Position numbers and translations under genes: made by a program. This document shows, one piece after another, positions 37,982-48,315 of a stretch of DNA of 64,000 nt (positions within the stretch are counted from its first letter, which is position 1; every line of letters begins with the position of its first letter). The stretch spans positions 1 through 64,000 of IMG/VR virus record IMGVR_UViG_3300027710_000025; one strand, written 5' to 3'. Source of the stretch: a virus. The notes under the pieces are model-generated. The model saw nothing but the letters and a program-made list of their open reading frames with translations. It was not told the DNA's origin and made no database searches.

Positions 37982-40063
37982 ATGAGCAATATATTCAATT
38001 CATTCGGTGCTGTATCCACATTAACTGATGCAACAGTGTTTCCCGTAGTGCAAAACGGGCAGACTAAGAAAGCCACAGGTGCCGACCTAAAGAGTTTTAT
38101 CGGGTCTATTGGTGCAAGTGGTGCTGGCAGTATTGGTGCAACAGGTGCAACTGGTCCTGCAGGAGTTGACGGTGCAACAGGTGCTGCGGGTGTAAATGGT
38201 GCAACAGGTGCAACTGGTCCTGCAGGAGTTGACGGTGCAACAGGTGCTGCGGGTACAAATGGATCTACAGGTGCAACAGGTGCTCAAGGGGCCACTGGGC
38301 CAGCAGGCCCAACAAATACAGCAACTACTGCCACTTTAGGTGGAATTATTGTTGGCCATAATCTTTCTGTAACTACAGCAGGTACATTAAGTGCTATTAC
38401 CAGTGTTGTAGGAGATGTTGCTCCTGCTAACCCAGTAGAAGGTGATATGTGGTGGGATAGCGTTTTGGGACGCAGCTTTACATACTTTGACGGGCTTTGG
38501 GTTGAATCAAGCCCTAACTTAGGTGCGGTAGGCCCTGCAGGTGCAACAGGTGCCGGAGCTACGGGTGCAACAGGTCCTGCAGGAGTAGATGGTGCAACTG
38601 GTGCAACAGGTTTACTAGGAAGCACCGGTGCAACTGGGCTAGTTGGTTCTACAGGTATTCAAGGTGCTACAGGTATTCAAGGTGCTACAGGACAATCTGG
38701 CAGCACAGGTGCTACAGGTTATCAGGGAACCACAGGTGCTACAGGCCCGCAAGGTATTAGCATAGTATTGATTGGTAGCACAGATACTGTTACTACAGCC
38801 ACAGTTGGCCTAGGAGAAATAGGTCAAGGGTGGATTAACACTACAGACGGTGATGTTTATTTTTGGAATACATTAACCACACTTTGGGAAAACATTGGAC
38901 CTATTGTTGGGCCACAAGGTGGCCCTGGCCCGTTAGGTGCAACTGGTATGGAAGGTGCTACTGGTGCTACAGGACCTGCCGGAGAAGTTGGTGCAACCGG
39001 GTTAGATGGTGCAACTGGTTTTACAGGTAATAATGGTGCTACTGGTGCTACTGGTCCTGCTGGAGAAGTCGGTGCTACAGGCCTTACAGGACCGGACACA
39101 TACACTCCACTTACTCCAACAGATTGGCAAGGTAGTCCAACAGTAGCAACATTTACAGCAGGTCTAGACGAACTAGCTAGCAGAACAGTATCACTTGAAG
39201 ACAGCAAGGATAGACTAACCACAGGTAGTTACAGCGTAGTTTTAGGTGCAGATGGTGTACTGACATTACCTGGCGGCAATACTCGTATTGGTGATGTTTA
39301 TGGTGCTGGTAATGATGTTATTGCAGGCAGTACCGGCACCGCAGTAGGCGTTCTTACCCAAGGCACGGGCGGATATGCTGCCTTACAATGGATAGGTGAC
39401 ACTACTACATCAACTACCAACGCAGCAGCGGTGATTGTTAATAGTCCTTTCTCAGCAAGTAGCGGCACTGTACAAATAGCAACAGGAGCAGTTAATGGAC
39501 CAGTAACAGATAATATTTGGGAATTTGGTTCAACTGGAACATTAACCGCTCCGGGACATATCCTACCCAGCACTGACCTGGCCTATGACTTAGGTAGTAC
39601 TAGCAGTCAGTGGCGTAGTATCCATGTGGGTACAGGCACAATTTACATTGGTGGCGTAGCACTTGGAGTTAACCAAGACAACTATGTCACAGTTGACGGC
39701 AATCCTATTATCACGGTAACTACTAGCGGTAGTATATCTGTACAAGGTGACACTAACCTCATCTTGGGCAGTGTAGTAATAAGTGACACAGCACCAGACG
39801 CAACTACACCTGGATCACAATGGTTCAATACCGTGGAAGCCCGTACTTATGTGGCCTACAACGAACAGTGGGTTGATAGCAGTCCTACTGTATTAGCACC
39901 GCCAGACACCAATCCTACGCTTGAATCAGTGACATTCAACGATGCTACTGTACAGACCACAGCTTGGACAGGTACTTATAGTTACGACGACTTAACAGAC
40001 AAGCCTGTTGCTCCTACATTTGTAGGCGGCGGTGGTGCTAACACTTGGCTAACAGCAGAGTAA
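37982..40063 (+). CDS. Collagen-like tail fibre protein, 693 aa
   Basis: Short N-terminal attachment domain, then three Gly-X-Y blocks (about residues 44-109, 181-258, 310-371) dominated by GAT, GPA and GVD triplets, which form trimeric collagen-like rods. Between them sit '[21 protein letters not shown]'-like modules (broken here at 20), repeated again near residues 620-650. The C-terminal part is beta-rich. Probably a host-recognition fibre. The DNA repetition here is codon repetition of the triplets. Confidence 0.9.
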   Translation: MSNIFNSFGAVSTLTDATVFPVVQNGQTKKATGADLKSFIGSIGASGAGSIGATGATGPAGVDGATGAAGVNGATGATGPAGVDGATGAAGTNGSTGATGAQGATGPAGPTNTATTATLGGIIVGHNLSVTTAGTLSAITSVVGDVAPANPVEGDMWWDSVLGRSFTYFDGLWVESSPNLGAVGPAGATGAGATGATGPAGVDGATGATGLLGSTGATGLVGSTGIQGATGIQGATGQSGSTGATGYQGTTGATGPQGISIVLIGSTDTVTTATVGLGEIGQGWINTTDGDVYFWNTLTTLWENIGPIVGPQGGPGPLGATGMEGATGATGPAGEVGATGLDGATGFTGNNGATGATGPAGEVGATGLTGPDTYTPLTPTDWQGSPTVATFTAGLDELASRTVSLEDSKDRLTTGSYSVVLGADGVLTLPGGNTRIGDVYGAGNDVIAGSTGTAVGVLTQGTGGYAALQWIGDTTTSTTNAAAVIVNSPFSASSGTVQIATGAVNGPVTDNIWEFGSTGTLTAPGHILPSTDLAYDLGSTSSQWRSIHVGTGTIYIGGVALGVNQDNYVTVDGNPIITVTTSGSISVQGDTNLILGSVVISDTAPDATTPGSQWFNTVEARTYVAYNEQWVDSSPTVLAPPDTNPTLESVTFNDATVQTTAWTGTYSYDDLTDKPVAPTFVGGGGANTWLTAE

Positions 40064-40071
40064 GGTAAATA
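40064..40071 (+). promoter_or_regulatory. Late promoter, leaderless type
   Basis: GGTAAATA, then TGACT, then ATG at 40077. Confidence 0.6.
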
Positions 40072-40076
40072 TGACT

Positions 40077-40277
40077 ATGGCAATAATATTTCCCACAGAT
40101 CCCGCTCTAGGGCAGGAATTCCTAGCAGACAACGGTGTTACATACAATTGGATGGGCACACATTGGTCAAATAAAATACCAACGGCAGCAGGAACAGCAC
40201 ACTATACAGCAGTTGGCGGATTTGCCAACACTGAAACTTTTAACAGCACCCTAGACGGTGGTAACGGAGCACAATAA
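40077..40277 (+). CDS. Small fibre-associated protein, 66 aa
   Basis: 'MAIIFPTDPALGQEFLADNG' then 'VTYNWMGTHWSNK' is the same domain that opens the protein at 46126 (FPPNPQPGDTYVAPNGYTYTWDG), a baseplate- or fibre-attachment module. It may be a detached adaptor. An ATG at 40071 with AAGG upstream is an alternative start; 40077 matches the family and lies 5 bases after the late box. Confidence 0.72.
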   Translation: MAIIFPTDPALGQEFLADNGVTYNWMGTHWSNKIPTAAGTAHYTAVGGFANTETFNSTLDGGNGAQ

Positions 40278-40279
40278 AA

Positions 40280-43200
40280 ATGACAACAAGAATCAAACTA
40301 CGCAGAGACACAGCCGCTAACTGGCTTGACTCAAACCCAATTTTAGCCGCAGGTGAGCCTGGCTTAGAAACAGACACTGGCAAAGTCAAATACGGTGACG
40401 GCGTCTCGGCCTGGGCACTGCTACCACATGCCGGTAGTGATACCCTTGACGATCAAGGCAATGTCGTAATCACAGCAGGTAGCACAGAGCATTGGATTGC
40501 TACACAGCGTAGAGAAGATTATAACACTGAACCACGCGGTCAGCGTTATGACAGCCAGGGCAATCTATATGCGTTGACTAAATCTGAGGCTGGTCAAGGA
40601 TTTTCAGTTGCAGTTATTACCAAATACACAGCCACTGGTTCAGTTGCTTGGCAAAAGTCCTTTACTGATGTTTTTCCAACAGCATTGGCAGTAGACAGCA
40701 GTGACAGTGCTTATATTACTCTAGGAAGATCAGAAGCACCGGTAGTTGCAGTGGTCAAGTTCAGTACCGCAGGTGCTATACAGTGGCAAAAAAACTACGA
40801 CATTGGTCCGGTTATGTCATTCGATGCCTACTTAGAAGAAAAGAGTTCTAGTACAATGGCCCTGGCAGTTACAGGAGTAACAGGAGAAATTCCAGCACCA
40901 AATCTTGTTTTGGTAATGGAGATCAGTAGCACAGATGGGTCGGTACAAATCAAGAAACAACTGGCACTTGCTGAAGAAGATCAGGTAGTAGCAGTTACAG
41001 GCATCGATGTTGACGGCGACCAAAATGTCTATGTCACTGGTTATTATTATGATGCTGTCAATGACGGTAAGAACAAGATGTTCATTGAAAAACTAGATGA
41101 AGATCTAGATCGCATATGGTCAAAGAGTCTAGAAACTGATAACAGTTATGATATGGCGGGCGGTGACTGTGCCAGTGACGCACTGGGCAATGTCTATGCT
41201 GTGGGCACATACCTAGTTGATACGGTCAATAGTGTCAACGGAACTAGCGATAGAACCGCAGCCGTATTAGTTAAATTAAACTCCAGCGGTGTTGTACAGT
41301 GGACTCGTAGGATTTCAGGACCCTGCAACAATATTGTTGCAGGCCTAACAGCCACTGCCACTGGCGATGTTTATCTATCTTCTGTGACATTTGTTGTTAA
41401 TGCTACCGGAAACCTTGCTCAAGAAAGTGAACTTGAGCAAGAAGGATATGGCAGCAGAAAAATACTTGTGGCACGCTATAACACCCAAGGTGCTGTTATT
41501 TGGCAACGCTATGTTGATGTAGCACAGATAGACGAAGAGGACTTTGACGGTGGCGATTATGGCATTGGACAGGCTGTGGCAGTATTTGGTGACAAGTTTG
41601 CGGTCAGCGGTTATGGCCGTAGTACAAATAGTGGTCCAACAGCCTATGGCGGTTCAGCAGATCAAGAAGCAGATTATTTTATAGTACAGTTGCCCACAGA
41701 TGGAACAGAACTGACCATAGGTGATCTATCATTTACCGAAAGCCGTATTCCTGGACGCTTTGTCACACACGAAGCATCTAACAGTCCTTTGGTCATTGCC
41801 AACTACTCTGAAACAATTCTAGCAGAAGACGCTGAACTAACAACAGACACTAACGCTCGGGTGTCCAACCGTATTGTCAACAGCGAGTCCTATCAGTATA
41901 AGTTTGGTGCTGATGGCACATTGACTGTGCCCAACGATGGCGACATTAAGTTGACACAGTCGCAGGTAGGCTACTTTATGGCTGTGGGCAAGACCTACAA
42001 CGATGACAACGACATTATGGCTCGTGCTACCGCAGTGGACTCGTTTGGTAATCTGTATCTTGCTGGTCAAGACAGTGATCGAGATCAACCATTTGTAATG
42101 AAGATCTCGCCAGAAGGCGACAGACTGTGGAGTGTTACCATTGAGGATGATGATGATGGTGACGGTGGTTGGGCTTGGGCCGTTAGCGTACATCCTACCA
42201 CCGGTAATATCATGGTCTTGGCTGAAATGTATGGCGAATACGACTATAGTATTTTAGTCACCGTGGATCAGGACACTGGTCGTATTTTAGATCACGAAAA
42301 GTTTAGCGATTCTACTGCTGATGTTACGCTACATGACATGGCCTGGACCAGTACTGGAACTTATGTGTTGGCAGGAGAAAAACAAGGTGAGTTCGCTGAC
42401 GAACTTGAGGTAGTTCCGCAATCTGGCAGTACCACAGGCACAATCCTTATATTAAGAAGTGCTGTTGATGTTGAGCCAAGCACTAGTTGGCAGATTGGCG
42501 GTACAGGATTTAGCGTATTTGAAAGTATTGCTAACATTGAACGCTACACAGGTCTAACTGGTACTACACAAGAAGGTAGTGGTGCCACATTTGACATCAT
42601 TAACAACGGCAATGGAACTTATAGTGCTAGTGTTGTTAATGGTGGCTCTAACTATCTACCAGGACACAAGATCAAGATTTTAGGTACAAGTTTAACAGGT
42701 GCTGAAAATACTAGCACATTTACTAGTGGTGCTGAATATACAGCTGGACAAGTAAATTTTGCTGGTACCGGTGGTATTTTTGCTCCTTGGTATGTTGGCG
42801 TTAACTCCGCACTTACAAGTATTACATCATTAATAACCACAGGAACAACGCTTACACTTACAGTCGGTGGTGCGACTACATCAACTAGTGTGGTTACTGT
42901 TGGAGAATTTGAAGGGAACGCACTGTATGAAGTTGGTGATCTTAGTTTCTTTGGAACTAGCGGTACAAGCATTGACAGTATTACTGTAGGCAATGGTACT
43001 TACGGTACTGGAGCAACACCTGCTAACGACATCATCCTCACAGTGGCTGCTGCGGATGCGGGTGTTATTACTCTTGTAACTAACAGCGGAACAGCCGCAG
43101 GAACTTTTGGTGCTACTGCTACTGCGGTAACAGGTACTAACTACGAAGTAGGTAGTGGATTTGAACTTACATTTGAAAGTTCAAGATACAGTAACCTTTA

Positions 43201-44743
43201 CACTGACTACAACTACTCCAATATCACTAACCAAGGTTCTAACTATGTAGAAAATGATATCATTGTTATCGCAGGAACAAGCCTAGGCGGAACAAGCCCA
43301 GCAAACGATCTAACTGTGAGAGTATATGCGTCAGGTGGCACAGTTGGATATGTTAACGAATTCTCAGGTACCAGCCAATCAACAACTTGGAAGTTTGAAA
43401 CAACTACACAGGTTGATTTTGCTGGCACAGGTACCTGGAATATTACCTATCCATTGAGCGAAGAATCTGTGTTGATTACTCCTTCATGGCAGCGTACTTT
43501 TGGTACATTGGTCAACTACTCAGATAGAATCGGTTCTGTAGCATTAGACACTGGTAACAACATCATTGCTGTGGGTATGGCTGCTGGTGAAATATCGACC
43601 AGTACTACTACTATTCGAGATCTTGCCGTAGTCTATAAGTTTAACAGCGAAGGTACTCTACTGTGGACTCGTCAACTCAACGAAGTCAACGACGATTGCT
43701 ATGCTAGAAGTGTGGTAACCATCGGTACAGACATCTATGTCACACACTTTAGTACTGATGACGGAGACACAGTAGTTACTAAACTAGATGCCAGTGGTAA
43801 CATCAAATGGCAGCGTATAACCAACAGCGATGACGACACCTGTATTGCTCGCACAGCCGACGGTGATCTGATAGTAATCTCTGAAGCCTACTACAATTTT
43901 GCCGACGATGATGGTATTAAAATAATCAGATTCAGTCCTAATGGCGAAGTTGTTTACAAGCGTTGGTTAACGGCCACTACCAATGACGATACCTGGTTGG
44001 CCACACCTCGTGGATTGACTACAGATGCCCACAGTTTCTATATTGGTGCGTATTTTAGTACTGACGACTATGAATCAGGATTAGCAGTTCGACTACCCCT
44101 AGACGGTTCAGGCACAGGCGAACACGGTTCATTCAGTTATGTCGATGTCAATAACGAAACCAGTAACTGGCTGTCAACTGGCATTGAAGACGAAAACTTT
44201 ACTGTTGGAGAACTTGATCTAGAATCCGAAAACAACTATGCCGGTCCGTTGGCCGACGGCAACCATCCCTACATCAACACTGGAACCACAGTCACAGTGA
44301 GCATGGGTGATTTCTATGTTGACAGTTACTACCCAGGGTTGACTGTGGAACCTGTTCGTGATACAGATGGTGGCAGTATTGTGTTTGCCGATGGCTCAAA
44401 GCAGAGCACCAGTGCTACAGACATTCCGCAACGCATTTATACTGGACAGCGTTATACATTGAGTATGAAAGATCGCGGACATCACATCCTATGCGACAGA
44501 TCCGACGACAATATTGTAATCCCTTACAACGCTCGTGTTCCTTTTCCTATAGGCACTGTGATTACCATTGTTAATAGAAGCAGCGATACTATCAACATTA
44601 GTAAAGAAGGCGGTAGTATTGAAGTAATGTTGGCCGGTGATGGGTTCTATAGTTATTTCGACCTAGCACCATACGGTGTTGCTACACTGCTAAAGATCGG
44701 CATTGAGTCTTGGATGATTTCCGGCAATGTTAGCCCAGACTAA
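40280..44743 (+). CDS. Giant tail fibre/adhesin, 1487 aa
   Basis: Residues 1-55 'TRIKLRRDTAANWLDSNPIL' with 'AAGEPGLETDTGKVKYGDG' are the common phage fibre N-terminal domain. Residues 60-500 and 560-740 and 1080-1330 contain repeated 'D..GN.Y....' blade-like units (SBBP/NHL type) suggesting beta-propellers; the middle has repeated 'G.NY..ND.I.I.GTSLGG' units. The C-terminal part ends with a short sandwich domain. The largest gene in the window, likely receptor-binding. Confidence 0.88.
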   Translation: MTTRIKLRRDTAANWLDSNPILAAGEPGLETDTGKVKYGDGVSAWALLPHAGSDTLDDQGNVVITAGSTEHWIATQRREDYNTEPRGQRYDSQGNLYALTKSEAGQGFSVAVITKYTATGSVAWQKSFTDVFPTALAVDSSDSAYITLGRSEAPVVAVVKFSTAGAIQWQKNYDIGPVMSFDAYLEEKSSSTMALAVTGVTGEIPAPNLVLVMEISSTDGSVQIKKQLALAEEDQVVAVTGIDVDGDQNVYVTGYYYDAVNDGKNKMFIEKLDEDLDRIWSKSLETDNSYDMAGGDCASDALGNVYAVGTYLVDTVNSVNGTSDRTAAVLVKLNSSGVVQWTRRISGPCNNIVAGLTATATGDVYLSSVTFVVNATGNLAQESELEQEGYGSRKILVARYNTQGAVIWQRYVDVAQIDEEDFDGGDYGIGQAVAVFGDKFAVSGYGRSTNSGPTAYGGSADQEADYFIVQLPTDGTELTIGDLSFTESRIPGRFVTHEASNSPLVIANYSETILAEDAELTTDTNARVSNRIVNSESYQYKFGADGTLTVPNDGDIKLTQSQVGYFMAVGKTYNDDNDIMARATAVDSFGNLYLAGQDSDRDQPFVMKISPEGDRLWSVTIEDDDDGDGGWAWAVSVHPTTGNIMVLAEMYGEYDYSILVTVDQDTGRILDHEKFSDSTADVTLHDMAWTSTGTYVLAGEKQGEFADELEVVPQSGSTTGTILILRSAVDVEPSTSWQIGGTGFSVFESIANIERYTGLTGTTQEGSGATFDIINNGNGTYSASVVNGGSNYLPGHKIKILGTSLTGAENTSTFTSGAEYTAGQVNFAGTGGIFAPWYVGVNSALTSITSLITTGTTLTLTVGGATTSTSVVTVGEFEGNALYEVGDLSFFGTSGTSIDSITVGNGTYGTGATPANDIILTVAAADAGVITLVTNSGTAAGTFGATATAVTGTNYEVGSGFELTFESSRYSNLYTDYNYSNITNQGSNYVENDIIVIAGTSLGGTSPANDLTVRVYASGGTVGYVNEFSGTSQSTTWKFETTTQVDFAGTGTWNITYPLSEESVLITPSWQRTFGTLVNYSDRIGSVALDTGNNIIAVGMAAGEISTSTTTIRDLAVVYKFNSEGTLLWTRQLNEVNDDCYARSVVTIGTDIYVTHFSTDDGDTVVTKLDASGNIKWQRITNSDDDTCIARTADGDLIVISEAYYNFADDDGIKIIRFSPNGEVVYKRWLTATTNDDTWLATPRGLTTDAHSFYIGAYFSTDDYESGLAVRLPLDGSGTGEHGSFSYVDVNNETSNWLSTGIEDENFTVGELDLESENNYAGPLADGNHPYINTGTTVTVSMGDFYVDSYYPGLTVEPVRDTDGGSIVFADGSKQSTSATDIPQRIYTGQRYTLSMKDRGHHILCDRSDDNIVIPYNARVPFPIGTVITIVNRSSDTINISKEGGSIEVMLAGDGFYSYFDLAPYGVATLLKIGIESWMISGNVSPD

Positions 44744-44752
44744 GGAGACACT

Positions 44753-45676
44753 ATGCCTATATCACAGATATTAATGACAGCAGGCTCCGCCGGTGGCGGT
44801 AGTCCTCCAGCAGACTTCACTGTCGAATGGTGGCAGAAGGTTGAAAACAACAACAACAATCCGCGTCCTTGGTCAGTGGGTCTATATCCTACACAACAGT
44901 TGGCTATAAGTTACGAAAGTGGTCTCAATGACTACTTTTGGGTTAATGACAATTCTGTCAACAATACTGCACAGAGTCACATTGGAGCAGGGTGGCGTCA
45001 TATAGCCTATGTGCGTAGTAGCGGTGTGATCCGAGGCTACATCAACGGCACACAATATACTCCAGACTTTGTCAGCACCGAACGGATAACTGGAACCAAT
45101 GTACCATTATATGTGGGTACCGGTGAAACAGGTGCGGGCACCTACAAGGGCTATATTACCAATCTACACATTATGAAAGGTGTGGCCAAATACACCAGTC
45201 AATTTACACCATCAACAACGCCTGTACAACTTGCTACGGGTTCGGTGTTCTTACTGCCCGCATTGAATCAAAATAGTGAGTTTTATAATAGTGCCGAAAC
45301 AGCAGTAGGATTTGAAACAGGATCGGTAACTTGGAGCAGTGACACACCATTTACTACGACAGAAGGTCCTTACATACAACTAAGCAATCAGTCGTCTACT
45401 AATATGATTGATTTCTCCGGCAGCAACTACAACAGTGATCTATTAAATGTCAAGGCAGGGTGGACAGTCAGCGACGGTGCTGGCCAAACAGGCACAGTGA
45501 CCAGTGATGCCGTTGATATAGGCAACTACATTAGAATTGGTGTAAGTTTTACTCCAGCCGCTGGTATCTATACTTGGACATTTACACAGCCATCACCGGG
45601 TGGCAGTTTATATTTTGACGGCTCTAGTTATCTCAACTATGGTGCTAGTGCGTACTGGGCAATAGATGCTCCGTGA
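44753..45676 (+). CDS. LamG/concanavalin-like fibre protein, 307 aa
   Basis: 'FTVEWWQKVENNNNNPRPWS' to 'GWRHIAYVRSSGVIRGYING' and 'YKGYITNLHIMKGVAKYTSQ' is a laminin-G/concanavalin lectin fold (residues 20-165). A second beta-sandwich follows, ending 'LYFDGSSYLNYGASAYWAID', the opening of another LamG repeat, so the protein may be a truncated double-LamG. Carbohydrate-binding fibre tip is the likely role. Confidence 0.82.
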   Translation: MPISQILMTAGSAGGGSPPADFTVEWWQKVENNNNNPRPWSVGLYPTQQLAISYESGLNDYFWVNDNSVNNTAQSHIGAGWRHIAYVRSSGVIRGYINGTQYTPDFVSTERITGTNVPLYVGTGETGAGTYKGYITNLHIMKGVAKYTSQFTPSTTPVQLATGSVFLLPALNQNSEFYNSAETAVGFETGSVTWSSDTPFTTTEGPYIQLSNQSSTNMIDFSGSNYNSDLLNVKAGWTVSDGAGQTGTVTSDAVDIGNYIRIGVSFTPAAGIYTWTFTQPSPGGSLYFDGSSYLNYGASAYWAIDAP

Positions 45677-46098
45677 TGCTAGACCTACCTAGAGATCTTG
45701 CTGAACAGATACAACATCGGCGTGATCTAGATCCCCGTGATAGAGGAACGAGAGGCTGGCAGAGTAAACCTTACACTGACCAGCCTTTTCCATGGTTTGA
45801 CAGTGTATATAGGGCTGTGGAAGCACAGGAAGGCCCAATAGATAGTTGGTGGTTTAATGTAAACACACCGGGCGAATATACAGGTTGGCACAGTCACAGT
45901 CGTTGGGCACGAGTAGGTGTACTGTATGTACAGGTTCCTGCGGGTGATATAGAGTTTAAGCAGGGTGGAGCATATTGGACAGAAACTCCTAAACCTGGTG
46001 ATTTACTAGTATTTCCCGGAGATTTAGAGCATAGAGTTAAACCTAACACTAGCACTGACATAAGAATTAGTGTAGCATTCAACTTTAAGAAACGGTAA
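45676..46098 (+). CDS. 2OG-Fe(II) oxygenase-like protein, 140 aa
   Basis: 'WWFNVNTPGEYTGWHSHSRW' provides the first iron His, 'VLYVQVPAGDIEFKQGG' and 'PKPGDLLVFPGDLEHRVKPN' the second strand and distal His, 'DIRISVAFNF' the Arg for 2-oxoglutarate. Matches the short phage 2OG-Fe(II) oxygenase family (2OG-FeII_Oxy_5). It sits among fibre genes; its start overlaps the LamG gene stop. Confidence 0.8.
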   Translation: MLDLPRDLAEQIQHRRDLDPRDRGTRGWQSKPYTDQPFPWFDSVYRAVEAQEGPIDSWWFNVNTPGEYTGWHSHSRWARVGVLYVQVPAGDIEFKQGGAYWTETPKPGDLLVFPGDLEHRVKPNTSTDIRISVAFNFKKR

Positions 46099-46101
46099 AT
46101 A
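46094..46101 (+). promoter_or_regulatory. Late promoter
   Basis: GGTAAATA, overlapping the preceding stop, 24 bases before ATG 46126. Confidence 0.55.
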
Positions 46102-46125
46102 CAGCAATAATTTCAGGATACAAAC

Positions 46126-47307
46126 ATGGCTTTAAGTTTTCCACCAAATCCCCAACCGGGCGATACCTACGTAGCTCCTAACGGCTATACTTATACATGG
46201 GACGGTACTAAGTGGTACGTATCTAGTAGCGGAACAAGTAGTGGCGGATCTGGTCCTTTTGTTGTCAAAGACGAAGGCAATATTGTAAACACAACCACTA
46301 CAATACTTAATTTTGTGGGTAATGCAATTACTGCAACCAGCACAGGATCACAGGTTAACATCACAGTTTCTGCACAGGATTTAACAACTGCAACTACTGC
46401 AACATTAGGCGGCGTTAAGATCGGAACAGGAATTAGTATTACCAGTAGCGGAACTATCAGCGTAAGAGAAGGACTGCAATATTGGACAGAAAGTAAAACT
46501 GTAGTAGACAGCAGTCAAACAGCAGTGGTCAGCCTAATTGTTACCGGTACACAGACTAATATAGATGCAGTATTAAAAGCACAAGGATTAGGGGCTGTAG
46601 CCAACGACGACACAGGAAATAAGCGTGGCGAATACGCAGTTGACTGGCAGAGAATTAGAAGCACAACAGATCAAGTAGCTAGTGGCAATTTTTCTGTTAT
46701 TGGTGGCGGCAGCTTTAATCAGGCCACAGGATTACACAGCGTAGTCGTTGGGGGCAATAATAATACAGCTGATGCAGACTATGCATTGGTATTAGGCGGA
46801 GTTAACGGTAATGCTAGAGGCATTAAAGGTGCTGTGATTGTACCTCACTATGCCACAGGCGGACAGAGCAATTCAAGCGGTAAGATTCAAACAGGTCATT
46901 ACCTACTAGGTGGCAATACTGTATTAAGTGCTAGCCCAGTAGACTTGACCACAGACGGTTCGGGTAACATAGATGCAACTAATCAGATCACACTGGTTGA
47001 CAATTCGGCAATCTACTTCTCGGGCACAATTATTGCAAAAGAATTGTATCCTACAGCAAATCCAGAAATTGTAGTTTGGGATCTAAAAGGCACAGTGTAT
47101 AGAAATGCAGGCAATAGCACTACTAACTTATTGTCAATTGTGAACCCAACAGTGGTTAACGGCAATACTGCAACCACATGGCAAGTCAGTGTTACTACCG
47201 AAAACAATATTGGATGCTTATTAGTACAGGTACAGGGGCCTAGCGACAAACAAATTCGTTGGGTAGCCAAGATAGAAACAATTGAACTAGCTGATGCAGG
47301 AATGTAA
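46126..47307 (+). CDS. Tail fibre protein with YadA-like head repeats, 393 aa
   Basis: N-terminal attachment module (MALSFPPNPQPGDTYVAPNG), a linker, then 'ASGNFSVIGGGSFNQATGLH' and 'VVVGGNNNTADADYALVLGG', repeats of the trimeric autotransporter (YadA) head type, and a beta-rich C-terminal domain. Probable trimeric fibre. Confidence 0.82.
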   Translation: MALSFPPNPQPGDTYVAPNGYTYTWDGTKWYVSSSGTSSGGSGPFVVKDEGNIVNTTTTILNFVGNAITATSTGSQVNITVSAQDLTTATTATLGGVKIGTGISITSSGTISVREGLQYWTESKTVVDSSQTAVVSLIVTGTQTNIDAVLKAQGLGAVANDDTGNKRGEYAVDWQRIRSTTDQVASGNFSVIGGGSFNQATGLHSVVVGGNNNTADADYALVLGGVNGNARGIKGAVIVPHYATGGQSNSSGKIQTGHYLLGGNTVLSASPVDLTTDGSGNIDATNQITLVDNSAIYFSGTIIAKELYPTANPEIVVWDLKGTVYRNAGNSTTNLLSIVNPTVVNGNTATTWQVSVTTENNIGCLLVQVQGPSDKQIRWVAKIETIELADAGM

Positions 47308-47310
47308 ATA
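47303..47310 (+). promoter_or_regulatory. Late promoter, leaderless type
   Basis: TGTAAATA, then ACACT, then ATG at 47316. Confidence 0.7.
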
Positions 47311-47315
47311 ACACT

Positions 47316-47687
47316 ATGGAATTCTTAAAATCTCTAACTAAAAAACCTGTGGTACGTGAAAGCATCAGCTACGAAGATGCACTGTTAGCACGTTTGGAAA
47401 AAGAAGCTGACCGTGCAGCCAACATTGATAAAGTTGACACTGTTACTATGGACGTTCCGTTATTAATTCGTGTGTTTGAACTGGTTCGTGAAGATGTAAA
47501 AACAGACATGGACCTGCATAATCTTGTTGAAAGGCTGTTATCCATTAAAGACAAAGGCACACTCACAATGGCAGATTACGAAACAGTCAGTGCTGCCCAA
47601 AGTAGCCCAGATTCGGGTCAGATGCCCAAGCAAGACGAAAGTGTTGACGTGAGCATGTTAAAAATGTTAGCAGGGATTAAACGATGA
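47316..47687 (+). CDS. Conserved T4-like late protein, 123 aa
   Basis: 'VTMDVPLLIRVFELVREDVK' and 'TDMDLHNLVERLL' are conserved in small late proteins of T4-like aquatic phages; role unknown. The C-terminus is polar and ends 'VSMLKMLAGIKR'. First gene of a four-gene coupled virion unit. Confidence 0.78.
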   Translation: MEFLKSLTKKPVVRESISYEDALLARLEKEADRAANIDKVDTVTMDVPLLIRVFELVREDVKTDMDLHNLVERLLSIKDKGTLTMADYETVSAAQSSPDSGQMPKQDESVDVSMLKMLAGIKR

Positions 47688-48007
47688 AAGCTAGCGATAT
47701 CATTAGAGAATTATTATGTCTTATTGATATAATTGACGGAAAACAACAAGTTTCAGTAGCACCTGCACCTGAAATAACAGCAGTAGATCTAACACCTGCT
47801 ACTGAACTAGACGATGGGCCTCGTAGATTTAAACAGATCTTCGACATCCTGTCCGCTGAACGTAGTCAACAATACGACAACAGCCCTGCAGAAGTAATTG
47901 CAGGTATTGCCAGTGTAACAACTGACGCAGGCGGCAACGTCAAACACCCAGCTGATCTAAGAGTAAAAGATCCCAGCATGTATCCAAATTATCAAGGACC
48001 AAATTAA
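47684..48007 (+). CDS. Late protein, 107 aa
   Basis: Helical start (MKASDIIRELLCLIDIIDGK), Pro/Ala/Thr linker, then 'RRFKQIFDILSAERSQQYDN' and an 'HPADLRVKDPSMYPNYQG' end that recurs in T4-like phage virion genes. Coupled on both sides. Confidence 0.75.
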   Translation: MKASDIIRELLCLIDIIDGKQQVSVAPAPEITAVDLTPATELDDGPRRFKQIFDILSAERSQQYDNSPAEVIAGIASVTTDAGGNVKHPADLRVKDPSMYPNYQGPN

Positions 48008-48315
48008 TGAGCCAATATTTTACACCGTTTCGTATCGACGAAGCCAGCACCGCAACAAACACAGTCAAGTATCAGACTGTTACATTAACAGCAGGTGCAG
48101 TCAGTACCAGTACCGCAATTACATCTAGACGTATTGCTATCTCCAACGGAGCAAGCCCTGCGTTTATAGCATTTGGTGCAACACCAGTAGTCAGCACCAG
48201 CACAGGATTGCTAGTTCCTGCTAATACTTGTTTAACATTTAACTTCAAGAGCGGCGATAAAGTTGCGTTAATATCTGCATCAAACTCTGCCGTTAGCATT
48301 ATTGATCTAGATTAA
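48007..48315 (+). CDS. Small virion protein, 102 aa
   Basis: Ser/Thr/Ala-rich beta protein (MSQYFTPFRIDEASTATNTV onward) with 'RRIAISNGASPAFIAFG' pattern typical of phage decoration or fibre-base proteins. TAATG overlaps at both ends. Confidence 0.72.
   Translation: MSQYFTPFRIDEASTATNTVKYQTVTLTAGAVSTSTAITSRRIAISNGASPAFIAFGATPVVSTSTGLLVPANTCLTFNFKSGDKVALISASNSAVSIIDLD

Noticed and set aside
38100-39100. Tandem DNA repeats resembling a CRISPR or satellite
   Set aside because: The repeats are in frame codons for Gly-X-Y triplets of the collagen-like fibre, of irregular length, with no spacers.
38284-39222. Minus-strand Pro/Val-rich frames opposite the fibre gene
   Set aside because: Antisense translation of the Gly-X-Y repeats produces the apparent Pro-Val-Ala repeats.
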